A DNA stretch of 64,000 nt, taken from positions 496,001 through 560,000 of the forward strand of contig CAWFGB010000008.1 in assembly GCA_963815285.1 (NCBI GenBank), written 5' to 3'. This stretch comes from JACCSI01 sp963815285. Lineage in GTDB: Bacteria; Acidobacteriota; Vicinamibacteria; Vicinamibacterales; UBA2999. The notes beneath the pieces were generated by a model, which saw only the letters and a program-made list of their open reading frames with translations, had not been told where the DNA came from and made no database searches. Positions 43,036 to 51,454 of this stretch are shown here, one piece after another (within the stretch, counting starts at the first letter, position 1; each line of letters opens with the position of its first letter). The position numbers and the translations under genes are program-made.

Positions 43036-43713
43036 ATGCGAAATTCACGTTTCGCAACCGCTGTCGTTCTCGCCATCGCCGCGCTCGCCGCGTCCCAGGC
43101 GAGTCCTGTGCGCCATCCTGTCAGTGGGCGAGAGTATGCCCAACCGATGGGCGTGGCTGGTGCGCCGTGGCTGGATCGCGCCGAACGCGAGGCGGAGGAA
43201 CAGCCGACGCGCGCGCTGCAGATCATGCAGATCGAGCAGGGCACGATGGTTGCGGATATCGGCGCCGGCTCCGGGTATTTTACGGAGCGTTTGGCGCGCT
43301 TGGTTGGCCCCACCGGTCGCGTGTTCGCCACCGATATTCAGCAGGGCATGATCGACCTGCTGAAGCGACGTCTCGGCAGCGAACGCATTGAGAACGTGAC
43401 GGTGATTCTCAGCGAGCCGTCCAATCCACGGCTCCCTGCCAACACGATCGATCTGGCCTTGATGGTGGACGTGTATCACGAGCTCAGCAGCCCGCAGATC
43501 GTGCTCGAACACATTCGGACCGCACTCAAGCCTGATGGTCGTCTCGTGTTGGTGGAATACAAGGGTGAAGATCCGACCATTCCGATTCTAAGATTGCACA
43601 AGATGACAGTGGTGCAGGCGAAGACGGAAGTCGAACCCGAAGGGTTCGTGTTGACCACGGCTAATTCAAGCTTGCCGCGACAGCACGTGTTGATCTTCAC
43701 CAAGGTGAAATAG
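43036..43713 (+). CDS. Exported class I SAM-dependent methyltransferase
   Basis: 225-residue protein with a signal peptide (MRNSRFATAVVLAIAALAAS) and a class I methyltransferase domain. The SAM-binding motif I is VADIGAGSGYFTERLARLVG near residue 75, motif II has RVFATDIQQGMIDLLKRR, and the segment IDLALMVDVYHELSSPQIVL is typical of UbiE-like and related families. Such domains usually act in the cytoplasm, where SAM is made, so export is odd; SAM is not expected in the periplasm. The same combination is seen in other Acidobacteria. Substrate unknown. The ATG at 43036 is close to the repeat copy 2. Confidence 0.86.
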   Translation: MRNSRFATAVVLAIAALAASQASPVRHPVSGREYAQPMGVAGAPWLDRAEREAEEQPTRALQIMQIEQGTMVADIGAGSGYFTERLARLVGPTGRVFATDIQQGMIDLLKRRLGSERIENVTVILSEPSNPRLPANTIDLALMVDVYHELSSPQIVLEHIRTALKPDGRLVLVEYKGEDPTIPILRLHKMTVVQAKTEVEPEGFVLTTANSSLPRQHVLIFTKVK

Positions 43714-43734
43714 GAAGGCTTCCTCGCAGACGCG

Positions 43735-44970
43735 TCACGGCAGTCGCCCGTACTTTTTCATCGCCGCCAGCATGCGGTCGACCGGCATCGCGTACACGCG
43801 GACATCGTTGGCGCCCGTCATCGTCTCGGCTGCGAGCAGCGCATTGGTGATGGCGGCCTCGGTGGCCTGCGCGGTGGCTTGAAAGATTGGCGAAATGCGC
43901 TCGTTCGGCACCATCTTCACCTCCGTCACCGGCCCATCGTCATGCCAGGCGCGCGGGTTGGCGGTCGAGAAGGCAATGAAGATGTCGCCCGATCCGTTGC
44001 CGCCGAAACCGCCCTGACGTCCGATGCCCAGCGAGACACGTGTTGCCACCCGCCTCAGTTGGTGCGGGAGGAGCGGCGCATCGGTCGCGACCACCACGAT
44101 GATCGATCCCTGCTCCTGCTCGTCGCGCGGGGCTGGCGCGCCACAGCGAGGCCGCGAGGATCCCTCGGGCGGCTGTCCGTCTGCGGCCACGCAGGGGGTC
44201 AGGTCGGAAATCTCCTCCCCGACTGGCACACCTGCAATCCGCAGGTCGCGACGGATGCCGTAGTTGCACTGCACCAGCACGCCCACGGTGTAGCCTCCCT
44301 GCGCCTCTGGGAGCTTGCGGGATGCGGTGCCGATCCCACCCTTGAAGCCATGGCAGACCATGCCGGTGCCGCCACCGACGTTGCCTTCGAGCGGCAGGCC
44401 GCCCCTCGCACCGTCGAGCGCGGCGAGCACGTGCTCCGCAGTGACATGGAAACCGTTGATGTCGTTGAGCGTGCCGTCGTAGGTCTCCGCGACCACGGGC
44501 AGCCACCACGGCTGCAGCGCGTTCTTCAATCCGACTTCCCAGCGGATGATCGCATCGCGCACGACGCCTACGCTGTGGGTGTTCGTGATGGCGACCGGGC
44601 CCTCGAGCAGGCCGCTTTCCTGCACCCAGGTCGTGCCGGTCATCTCGCCGTTGCCGTTCAGCGTGAACCAGGATGCGAACACCGGATCGGGATTGGCCTT
44701 GCCTCGCGGATGCACGACGGTGACGCCGGTGCGCACGGGACCCTTCCCCTGCGTCCGGCGGCCGCTGCCAGAAATCAGCGTCGTGTGCCCGACTTCGACG
44801 CCGGCGACATCGGTGATGGCGTCGAGGGCGCCAGGCGTGCCGCCAATCGGCAATCCGAGTTCGCGCGCCCGCGGGTTCTTCGTCTGGGACGCCACCGGCA
44901 ATGCCAGCACGGTCAACATCGCGACAGCCATTACGGTGGAACCCCAAGTCGCTCGGTTCGCAATCCTCAT
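43735..44970 (-). CDS. P1 family peptidase (DmpA-like), exported
   Basis: 411-residue protein of the DmpA/BapA (P1, Ntn-like) family, self-cleaving aminopeptidases or beta-peptidases. The signal peptide is residues 1-28. Family marks include ELGLPIGGTPGALDAITDVA, VGHTTLISG, THSVGVVRDAIIRWEVGLKN, and the auto-cleavage region EQGSIIVVVATDAPLLPHQL, where the Ser after Gly is the expected nucleophile. A GNVGGGTGMVCHGFKGGIGT loop precedes it. Its ATG overlaps the stop of the FAH-family gene upstream (ATGA), so the two are co-translated. Confidence 0.9.
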   Translation of the reverse strand: MRIANRATWGSTVMAVAMLTVLALPVASQTKNPRARELGLPIGGTPGALDAITDVAGVEVGHTTLISGSGRRTQGKGPVRTGVTVVHPRGKANPDPVFASWFTLNGNGEMTGTTWVQESGLLEGPVAITNTHSVGVVRDAIIRWEVGLKNALQPWWLPVVAETYDGTLNDINGFHVTAEHVLAALDGARGGLPLEGNVGGGTGMVCHGFKGGIGTASRKLPEAQGGYTVGVLVQCNYGIRRDLRIAGVPVGEEISDLTPCVAADGQPPEGSSRPRCGAPAPRDEQEQGSIIVVVATDAPLLPHQLRRVATRVSLGIGRQGGFGGNGSGDIFIAFSTANPRAWHDDGPVTEVKMVPNERISPIFQATAQATEAAITNALLAAETMTGANDVRVYAMPVDRMLAAMKKYGRLP

Positions 44971-45818
44971 TGTTTCGCCGCCACCACCGTGTTCTTCAGC
45001 GTGGTCAGGCCGGCAATCTCAACCTCAAACGTGTCGCCCGGCTTCATCGCCTGGGTGGTCCCCGGCGTGCCCGTGAAGATCACGTCACCCGGTTCGAGCG
45101 TGATGTAGCGGCTGGTGTAGCTGACGATGTTGTCGATGGAGAAGATCAGCAGGTCGGTGGTGGTCTCCTGCACGACCTTACCGTTGTGCCGGCCGACGAG
45201 CTTCAGCTTGTTGTAGTCCACGTTGGTCACGAGCACGGGGCCAATCGGGCCGAACGTGTCGGCGGCCTTGGCGCGGAACCACTGCAGATCCTGCTTCTGC
45301 CAGGCGCGCTCGCTGACGTCGTTGCAGGCCGTGACGCCGAAGATGTGATCCTTTACCTGCGCCTCGGTGATGTTCGTCGCCTTCTTGCCAATGACCACGC
45401 AGATCTCCGCCTCGTAGTGCACCGTCGTTGCGTCGGCGGGGTAAATGATCGGCTGCTCGTGCCCGGTGAGCGAGGTCGGGAACTTCGCGAAAAGCCCCAC
45501 GTACTTGGCCGGCGACGCCTGCCCGATGTGGCTCCTGTAGTTGAGGCCCGCGGCAATCACCTTCCTAGGCTCCGCCGGCGGCAGGTACTTCACCTCGCTA
45601 GGCTTGACGGTCTTGCCGGTCGGTTTGGCCGACCCGTCGAACGGTGTGCCCTGTAACTCGCGGATGCTGGTGTCGTTGGTTTCCAGGATGCCCCACGAGG
45701 CCCGCCCGCCCACTTCATACCTCACGTAGCGAACCTGAGCCTGCGCAAATGAGGGCGCCGCCGACGCCAGCACCGCGGCGGCCGCGAGGCCTGCCACAAT
45801 CGAACGGTTCACGGTCAT
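44967..45818 (-). CDS. Exported fumarylacetoacetate hydrolase family protein
   Basis: 283-residue protein of the FAH fold (isomerase/hydrolase, Mg2+- or Ca2+-dependent). The ATG at 45818 has a Shine-Dalgarno AGGAG at 45829-45825 and starts a signal peptide (SIVAGLAAAAVLASAAPSFA), so this enzyme is exported, unlike most FAH proteins. Metal-site features are AAGLNYRSHIGQ near residue 82, HYEAEICVVIGKKATN near 125, and GDVIFTGTPGTTQAMKPGD near the end. Reaction unknown; catabolism of a beta-diketo or lactone-type intermediate is plausible. Translation is coupled to the P1 peptidase gene. Confidence 0.9.
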   Translation of the reverse strand: MTVNRSIVAGLAAAAVLASAAPSFAQAQVRYVRYEVGGRASWGILETNDTSIRELQGTPFDGSAKPTGKTVKPSEVKYLPPAEPRKVIAAGLNYRSHIGQASPAKYVGLFAKFPTSLTGHEQPIIYPADATTVHYEAEICVVIGKKATNITEAQVKDHIFGVTACNDVSERAWQKQDLQWFRAKAADTFGPIGPVLVTNVDYNKLKLVGRHNGKVVQETTTDLLIFSIDNIVSYTSRYITLEPGDVIFTGTPGTTQAMKPGDTFEVEIAGLTTLKNTVVAAKQ

Positions 45819-45960
45819 GCTGTCACTCCTTGGCCGAACGGTAACTCGGCCGAACACAAGATACGTCCAGATCGTCGAGACGCGAAAGCCCACGAGCCAG
45901 ACGATTACTGTATCGCGCCAACGTTATGCAAACGGCTGTTCACGAAAAATTCAGCCACCG

Positions 45961-47976
45961 TTATCGTGCCGCCCTGGGCCGGCGCACTTCGACTTCGACG
46001 ACTTGGGTGTCCGGTGCGTCGGCTCGAAGCACGTGCGTGGCGCCCGCCTCGAGAAACACAAAAGCGCCGGGACGTTGCAGCGGCTGCTGGTTGGAAGTCT
46101 TGGCGGCTGTCCGGACGGTAGCGGAGCCGGACACCAGCACGATCGCCACTGGATTCTCGTGGCGATGCTCGGGTGAGTCCTCGGCGGCCAGGGCACGGCG
46201 GTAACCGCGGAACCACCGGTTGCTGAGTTCCGGCTCGATGTCGAAGCCGCCGCTCGGATCGGACCTGTCGTCGCCAGCGGAAGAGTTCGTGATTCCGATC
46301 AGGCGAAACAGCGTCGATCCGATGTTGTTCACGCGATGGGTCTGTGGACGCTCGGCGTAGCTCGTCGTGCTCATCAGGCGACCAGATCCAGGTGCACTGG
46401 GTGCGCTGGGTGCGCTGGGTGCACCGGGTGCGGGGGGTGCACCGGGTGCGGGTGCGGACCACTCCTGGCCGATGTTCTGGCTGCGCGTGCGCGACGTGCT
46501 CATCGTCACATACAAGATCGGGTCGCTGTGGGTGTGAAAGAGCGTGGTGTCACCCGGCGGAATCTGCACATCGAGGATGCGGGTGCCGGGTGAATCGAAA
46601 ACGAGGTGGTGCCGAGGCTCCTGGTGGACAGGGACAACCCGTTCGCCCTGCCGCGCGGGCAGCCGATGCTCGTAGATCCGCCGCCGCCAGCCCTTGAGAG
46701 ATAGTTCCTGCAGTGACGTAGAGACCATGCCGTCAGCGGTCCTCGCGGTGACGACGAGCGTGACGGTCGGCGCGTCAGGCACGACCACGTGCACCGGCGC
46801 ATCGTTCTGGGCGTTATAACCTGAGCCGCCGTCGATCAGCCGGGTCATGGGCCGCGAGCTTGTCTGATTGGCCTCGACCTGTACTGTCACTGCCATTCCG
46901 GCGCGCGTTGACCGTCCCGCTGCGTCGAGCAGGCGCAGGTTGATCGCGCGGGCCGGGGCAGATGCCGCCGGTCGGTTGCGCAGCAGCCAATGCATGCCGG
47001 TTTTCTCGACGCCGGTGAGGGCGAGGTCCATGTAGCCATCGAGATCGAAGTCGGCCCATTGCACACCGTGGTCGCTGTTCGGCGACCCGATCTCGGCGGG
47101 CGTGACGTCCTCGAATCGGGTGCCGGTGTTGCGAAAGAGGTAATCCGGATACTGCTTGCCGCCCGTGACCGTGCCGTTGACGTAGAGGTCGAGGTCGCCA
47201 TCGTTGTCCATGTCGGCCAACGCGCAACTGTCGTACCTGGCATCGATGTCGATGCCCCACGCAGCCGATGCGTCCTCGAATCTACCCTTGCCCTGGTTCA
47301 GGAACAGTCCGTTCTTGCCGTAGTTCGCGAAGAGCAGATCGAGTCGCCCGTCGCCGTTGACATCGGCCACGCACGGGCGGACGGTGCCGTTCGACTTGTC
47401 ATTCGGTGTCGGGCCACCCCACGCAACGCCTGCCGTCGTCGCGACATCCGTGAACTTGCCGTTCTGTTGGCTGAAGAGCCCGTTGGCGTCGCCGTCCATG
47501 TTGCCGACGATCACATCGAGATCGCCGTCTTCGTCGTGGTCGAACCACACGGCGCCCACCGTGCGCCGCTGGTCGGCGAGCCCCACCTGTTGCGCGACGT
47601 CAAGAAAACGTCCCGCGTCGTTGCGAAACATCGCGTTGGCGCGATCGCGGAACCCGACGAGCAGATCGGCGTCGCCATCGCCGTCGGCATCGCCCCAGGC
47701 CGCCGCGCGCGTCGGACGGGCATCGGCAACTCCCGCGGCCGCCGCGGCGTCGGCGAACCGCCCGCTGTCGTTTCGATATAGACGGTTGGGCATGCCGTCG
47801 AAACCAACGAACAAGTCGAGATCGCCGTCGCCGTCGTAATCGGCCCAGGCGTTGACGAAGCTGCCGCCCGCGGCAAACAGGTCCTTTTGCGTCAACTCGA
47901 AACGCGGTGACTGCCCGGCCAACGCTGCAGACATCGCCAGAAGCATTGCCGCCGCCGAAATGGGCGTTCTGGTCAT
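45961..47976 (-). CDS. CRTAC1-like FG-GAP/ASPIC protein fused to a cupin domain
   Basis: 671-residue secreted protein starting at the ATG at 47976 (signal peptide to about residue 22, ALAGQ). Six calcium-type repeats of DxDxDG form an FG-GAP beta-propeller (DYDGDGDLDLFVG, DADGDGDADLLVG, DHDEDGDLDVIVG, DVNGDGRLDLLFA, DMDNDGDLDLYVN, DFDLDGYMDLALT). An ASPIC/UnbV-like segment follows (MTRLIDGGSGYNAQNDAPVH). After a Pro/Ala/Gly linker, the C-terminal third holds two cupin-like halves (GDTTLFHTHSDPILYVTMS; EHRHENPVAIVLVSGSATV). Family function unknown; likely extracellular adhesion or glycan contact. Confidence 0.88.
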   Translation of the reverse strand: MTRTPISAAAMLLAMSAALAGQSPRFELTQKDLFAAGGSFVNAWADYDGDGDLDLFVGFDGMPNRLYRNDSGRFADAAAAAGVADARPTRAAAWGDADGDGDADLLVGFRDRANAMFRNDAGRFLDVAQQVGLADQRRTVGAVWFDHDEDGDLDVIVGNMDGDANGLFSQQNGKFTDVATTAGVAWGGPTPNDKSNGTVRPCVADVNGDGRLDLLFANYGKNGLFLNQGKGRFEDASAAWGIDIDARYDSCALADMDNDGDLDLYVNGTVTGGKQYPDYLFRNTGTRFEDVTPAEIGSPNSDHGVQWADFDLDGYMDLALTGVEKTGMHWLLRNRPAASAPARAINLRLLDAAGRSTRAGMAVTVQVEANQTSSRPMTRLIDGGSGYNAQNDAPVHVVVPDAPTVTLVVTARTADGMVSTSLQELSLKGWRRRIYEHRLPARQGERVVPVHQEPRHHLVFDSPGTRILDVQIPPGDTTLFHTHSDPILYVTMSTSRTRSQNIGQEWSAPAPGAPPAPGAPSAPSAPSAPGSGRLMSTTSYAERPQTHRVNNIGSTLFRLIGITNSSAGDDRSDPSGGFDIEPELSNRWFRGYRRALAAEDSPEHRHENPVAIVLVSGSATVRTAAKTSNQQPLQRPGAFVFLEAGATHVLRADAPDTQVVEVEVRRPRAAR
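46396..46463. repeat. Approximate 9-bp tandem repeat coding a linker
   Basis: Repeats of the type GGGTGCGCT and GGGTGCACC run through this stretch. On the minus strand they encode the low-complexity linker APGAPPAPGAPSAPSAPSAPG between the FG-GAP and cupin parts of the protein at 45961. Such repeats tend to vary in copy number. Confidence 0.75.
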
Positions 47977-48073
47977 CGGCAGAGCGTGCCGCCAGGACGG
48001 GCCACTGATCAAGGCCAAAGTGGTCGTCCTCCATTGACACCGGCACCCCGGTTCTCGCACATTTAGCCCGAGC

Positions 48074-49273
48074 ATGACGAACGGCGGCTCGTCGCCGACG
48101 CCCCCAACCGACCCAGCCCGGAGAATGGCGTCAATCGACGTCCTTCGCGGCCTGGCGCTGCTCGGGATGCTCGTCGTTCATTTTCATGATCGCTCGTCCG
48201 ACCCGGGCGGGTTCGACGAGACGGTGCGGACGCTCGTTTGGCGACTGGTCGAAAGCAAATCGCATGGAACCTTTGCGTTGCTTTTCGGCGTCGGGTTCGC
48301 CCTTCAACTGCGTCGCGCCGAGGCGCGCGGCGAAACATTCACCCGGCGCTATCTGCGCCGGCTCGCGGTGCTGGCGTGTTTCGGATTCTGCGCACACGCC
48401 TTCTTCGGATTCAATGTGCTCCTCGGATACGCGGTGTGGGGCGTGGCGCTGCTCTCGCTCCGAACCTGGTCCACTCGCGCGCTGTTTGCGACTGCCGTCC
48501 TGTGCGCCGCATCACTATCGCTCTATCAGCTCGCGACGACGGCGTACGTTCGGTTCAATACGGGCCCGGAGGGCGTGGTCGCGATGGCTGATGCAAGGCG
48601 CTCCGCGGCCGTCGTTGTGAATAGTGCCATTCGAACCGCCGCAGCCGAGGACAGTTACCGCACGCTCGTTGCCGCCCGTCTCCGGCACATGGCCTGGTTC
48701 TACACGCAGCCCTTCTTTTTCCTGCCCGGTGTGACGCTGACGCTCTTCATCGCGGGCTTTCTCTTTGTGCGGCATGGCGTGTTCGAACGCCCCCACGCTC
48801 ATCGTCCGCTACTCAGGCTCCTGGCGGTATTCGGCGTGATCTCCTGGCTTGCCGACAACTGGATCCTCGACGTGTGGGGTGTCTCCGGCTTTGGAATCGT
48901 CCGTGATCAATGGTTGACGTTCACCTACGTCGCCGGGGCCATCCTCCTGTTCGCGCACTCGCCCGAGCTGGTGTCTCGCCTGGAACTGGTCGCCAACGCC
49001 GGCCGGATGGCGCTCACCAACTACTTGATCCAGATCGCCACGCTGGATGTTGTGTTCTCTGGCTACGCAGTCGGCCTCGGACCCGTGCGGCCGATCGTAG
49101 GCTTGGCAGCCGCCTTGACGTGCTTTGCCCTGCAGGTTGGCGTCAGCACCCTCTGGCTTGCCTATTTTCGCTTCGGCCCTGCTGAGTGGCTGTGGCGAAC
49201 ACTGACCTATGCCCGGATCCAACCGATACGCCGCGCCGCGGTCCCGGCAGCGGAGGGGTCACTATTGGCCTAG
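48074..49273 (+). CDS. DUF418 / YeiB-like membrane protein
   Basis: 399-residue multi-spanning inner-membrane protein of the DUF418 (YeiB/acyltransferase-like) family. The entry segment RRMASIDVLRGLALLGMLVV is typical, followed by SHGTFALLFGVGFALQLRRA, and the C-terminal DUF418 part with LVANAGRMALTNYLIQ and AALTCFALQVGVSTLWLAYF then RFGPAEWLWRTLTY. About nine to ten hydrophobic helices. No substrate is known. It is divergent from the FG-GAP gene (97 bp between) and convergent with the STAS gene, 6 bp away. Confidence 0.9.
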   Translation: MTNGGSSPTPPTDPARRMASIDVLRGLALLGMLVVHFHDRSSDPGGFDETVRTLVWRLVESKSHGTFALLFGVGFALQLRRAEARGETFTRRYLRRLAVLACFGFCAHAFFGFNVLLGYAVWGVALLSLRTWSTRALFATAVLCAASLSLYQLATTAYVRFNTGPEGVVAMADARRSAAVVVNSAIRTAAAEDSYRTLVAARLRHMAWFYTQPFFFLPGVTLTLFIAGFLFVRHGVFERPHAHRPLLRLLAVFGVISWLADNWILDVWGVSGFGIVRDQWLTFTYVAGAILLFAHSPELVSRLELVANAGRMALTNYLIQIATLDVVFSGYAVGLGPVRPIVGLAAALTCFALQVGVSTLWLAYFRFGPAEWLWRTLTYARIQPIRRAAVPAAEGSLLA

Positions 49274-49279
49274 TGAGGG

Positions 49280-49684
49280 CTAAGTCACCTCGGTCGAGCC
49301 CGGCGGGCCAAGGAGTGCCTGGTGTGGCGCATCGGCGGCAAAGCTGTGTATGGCGTCGGCCGTCGAATCGAACGTCGCGAACACTCGCAGAAGCCGCGTG
49401 ATCGCCAGCACGCGGTGCGTGCGGTTGGTCAGACGGGCGAGCCGGAGATCGCCGCCCCGCTTTCGTAGCGTCAGAAACTTCGCGACGAGCACGCCGACGC
49501 CGCCGCTGTCGAGTAGCGTCACGTCGTGCAGATCCACCACTATCTTCGTGATCCCTTCACGAACGAGCGCGTCGATGGCGTTTCTGAACTGGACGTCCTG
49601 TTCGTCGGCGATGAGCTGGCCTTTGAGCGACACCACGACTACGTCGTGAAAGCGCTGCTCCGTGATAACCACGTGCGGTGCCAA
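49280..49684 (-). CDS. STAS-domain anti-sigma-factor antagonist-like protein
   Basis: 134-residue single STAS domain, SpoIIAA/RsbV type. The conserved strand and phosphorylation site are KIVVDLHDVTLLDSGGVGVL, with Ser60 the likely phosphoserine, followed by AKFLTLRKRGGDLRLARLTN. The start is a TTG at 49684, supported by GGAGG with about 7 bases of spacing; a GTG at 49672 is a weaker alternative. No anti-sigma kinase or sigma factor gene is next to it, so it may act in a distant partner-switch. A C-terminal extension of about 25 residues is not conserved. Confidence 0.88.
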   Translation of the reverse strand: MAPHVVITEQRFHDVVVVSLKGQLIADEQDVQFRNAIDALVREGITKIVVDLHDVTLLDSGGVGVLVAKFLTLRKRGGDLRLARLTNRTHRVLAITRLLRVFATFDSTADAIHSFAADAPHQALLGPPGSTEVT

Positions 49685-50127
49685 AGGACCACCTCCGTTC
49701 TTCCGGGGCGATGGCTACGCCGATAGGAAACGCCAGTATACGCCTTGAGCGCAGACAAGGCGGCGTCCTAACTGCCTTCGGCGAACGCCGGTTGAAGGCC
49801 CGAACGGCGTCGACGGACGGTGCAAAGGCGGCCTGGGTGAAGTCACGATTCCTCGCATCAGTCCGGTGGGTGAACAAATCGGCCGCGGCATCATCGAACG
49901 ACGTGCGACCCGTTCGTTGACGAATACCGTTAGTCGCCGCCAAAAACTGCAATGACATTTCTGAAAACAGTACGGCGAGTTCCGTAACCAAGCTGAATTT
50001 TCTGTGATTTTTCGATTGTCTGGACACGGCCGTTGGCCTCTTGAGACGGGCCTGAGTCATGCAGAAGGGGTCGGACGTGAAGGCGAATCACCCAACGGCC
50101 ACCCTCAATAGGGGCAGAGGTTACATC
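49685..50127. other. Intergenic region between STAS and BACON genes
   Basis: This 443-bp divergent region contains no recognisable gene; open frames on both strands have no family marks. An AT-richer zone at 49935-50015 (with AATGACATTTCTGAAAACAG and AATTTTCTGTGATTTTTCG) is the likeliest promoter area. Upstream of the BACON gene a GAGG lies 7 bases before its ATG. No hairpin with a T-run or known riboswitch core is evident. Confidence 0.5.
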
Positions 50128-51348
50128 ATGAGGGGGAGACCCCGTGCATTGGTGATCTCGAGTCTGCTCGTCGTGCTCGGGTTCGTCGCCTTCGCTTCAC
50201 CACTCGCCGCGCAGACAGTAGAGAACCCGAAAACCGTCGAATTCGATCCGTCGCCGGATCACGCCGAAGTAGTCGAAGGCGCACCGGTGGTCGATCGCTA
50301 CGAGATGGACTTCTTTGTCGCCGGGAATGCTCAGCCTGTTCGTACTTTGAGCCTGGGAAAACCAGCGCCCGATGGCGACGGCAGGATACGAGTCAACTTC
50401 GCGGCGTTGCTGACCCAGCCGCTGTCACCGGGCACGATCTACACCGCGCTGGTTGCCGCAGTTGGCCCCGGCGGCCGGGCCAGCAGCCCCGTCGCGCCCG
50501 ATACGTTTGTGTTCACCGCGACCGTGACGTGCAGCTTCGCGGTCTCACCCACGAATCCAGCTCCGCTCGCCTCCAGTGGCGGCAGTGCGAGCGTCACGGT
50601 GTCGACGAGCAGCGGCTGCGCGTGGACGGTTTCTGAAGCAGCATCTTGGCTCAGTACCAGCAGCGGCGGCAGCAGCGGCAACGGATCTGTGAGCTATACC
50701 GCCACGGCGAATACGACGACGGTGCCGCGCACCGCAACCCTGACGGTCGCCGGACAGTCTGTGACCATCACACAGGACGCAGCACCGTGCAGCTTCGCGG
50801 TCTCACCCACGAATCCAGCTCCGCTCGCATCCAGTGGCGGCAGTGCGAGCGTCACGGTGACCACGAGCGGCGGCTGCGCGTGGACGGTTTCTGAAGCAGC
50901 ATCCTGGCTCAGTATCAGCAGCGGCGGCAGCAGCGGCAACGGAGCCGTGAGCTACACCGCCACTGCGAACACAACGACCAGCCCCCGAAGCGCCACGCTG
51001 ACGGTTGCTGGGAAGCCCGTCACGGTCACTCAGGAAGCAGCGACGTGCAGCTTCACGGTTGCGCCGGTGGGCCTGTCAATCGGCGCCGCAGCCGGGAGCG
51101 CAACCATCTCAGTGACGACCACCGGTACGTGCGCCTGGACATCATCTCTGTCATCGTCCTGGTTGAGCATCACGAGCGGCAGTAAAGGCAGCGGCAGCGG
51201 ATTCGTCATGATAGCAGCGACCGCCAATACCACAACCGCGCCTCGCACCACGACGATCATGGTTGCCGGACAAAGCGTCGCGGTGACCCAATCCGCCACG
51301 ACTCTCGCCGCGCCGACCAACGTGCGGGTCGTCGGATCCGGCTGGTGA
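50128..51348 (+). CDS. Exported protein with three BACON-type repeats
   Basis: 406-residue secreted protein. The ATG at 50128 gives a signal peptide (LVISSLLVVLGFVAFASPLA) ending near Gln29; an upstream in-frame ATG at 50059 is less likely. Residues about 30-130 form an unassigned beta-sandwich. Then come three tandem ~86-residue BACON-type (Ig-like, glycan-contact) repeats with the pattern C-x-W-T-V/S, SWLSxSSG, NTTxxPRxxTLTVAGxxVTVTQ. The sequence stops at APTNVRVVGSGW, which looks like the first strand of a further fibronectin-type domain, so the C-terminus may be truncated. Probably adhesive or glycan-binding. Confidence 0.87.
   Translation: MRGRPRALVISSLLVVLGFVAFASPLAAQTVENPKTVEFDPSPDHAEVVEGAPVVDRYEMDFFVAGNAQPVRTLSLGKPAPDGDGRIRVNFAALLTQPLSPGTIYTALVAAVGPGGRASSPVAPDTFVFTATVTCSFAVSPTNPAPLASSGGSASVTVSTSSGCAWTVSEAASWLSTSSGGSSGNGSVSYTATANTTTVPRTATLTVAGQSVTITQDAAPCSFAVSPTNPAPLASSGGSASVTVTTSGGCAWTVSEAASWLSISSGGSSGNGAVSYTATANTTTSPRSATLTVAGKPVTVTQEAATCSFTVAPVGLSIGAAAGSATISVTTTGTCAWTSSLSSSWLSITSGSKGSGSGFVMIAATANTTTAPRTTTIMVAGQSVAVTQSATTLAAPTNVRVVGSGW
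50529..51302. repeat. Three 258-bp tandem repeats (BACON units)
   Basis: Units begin at 50529, 50787 and 51045, exactly 258 bp apart. The first two are almost identical over long runs (for example AGCTTCGCGGTCTCACCCAC occurs in both), showing recent duplication; the third is diverged. The in-frame period of 86 codons matches one BACON domain. Confidence 0.9.
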
Positions 51349-51454
51349 CGACTGCGGCTTCCGGGCCTGACATGGAAGGTTAGCGGCCGCCGGAGGCGAA
51401 TCTTAATCCGACCATCGGATACACTGCGGGTCCAACTCCGAAACGACCTGACGC

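Noticed and set aside
49678..50060. Frames on both strands in the region upstream of the BACON gene
   Set aside because: No recognisable motif, no ribosome-binding site with consistent start, and the two strands contradict each other.
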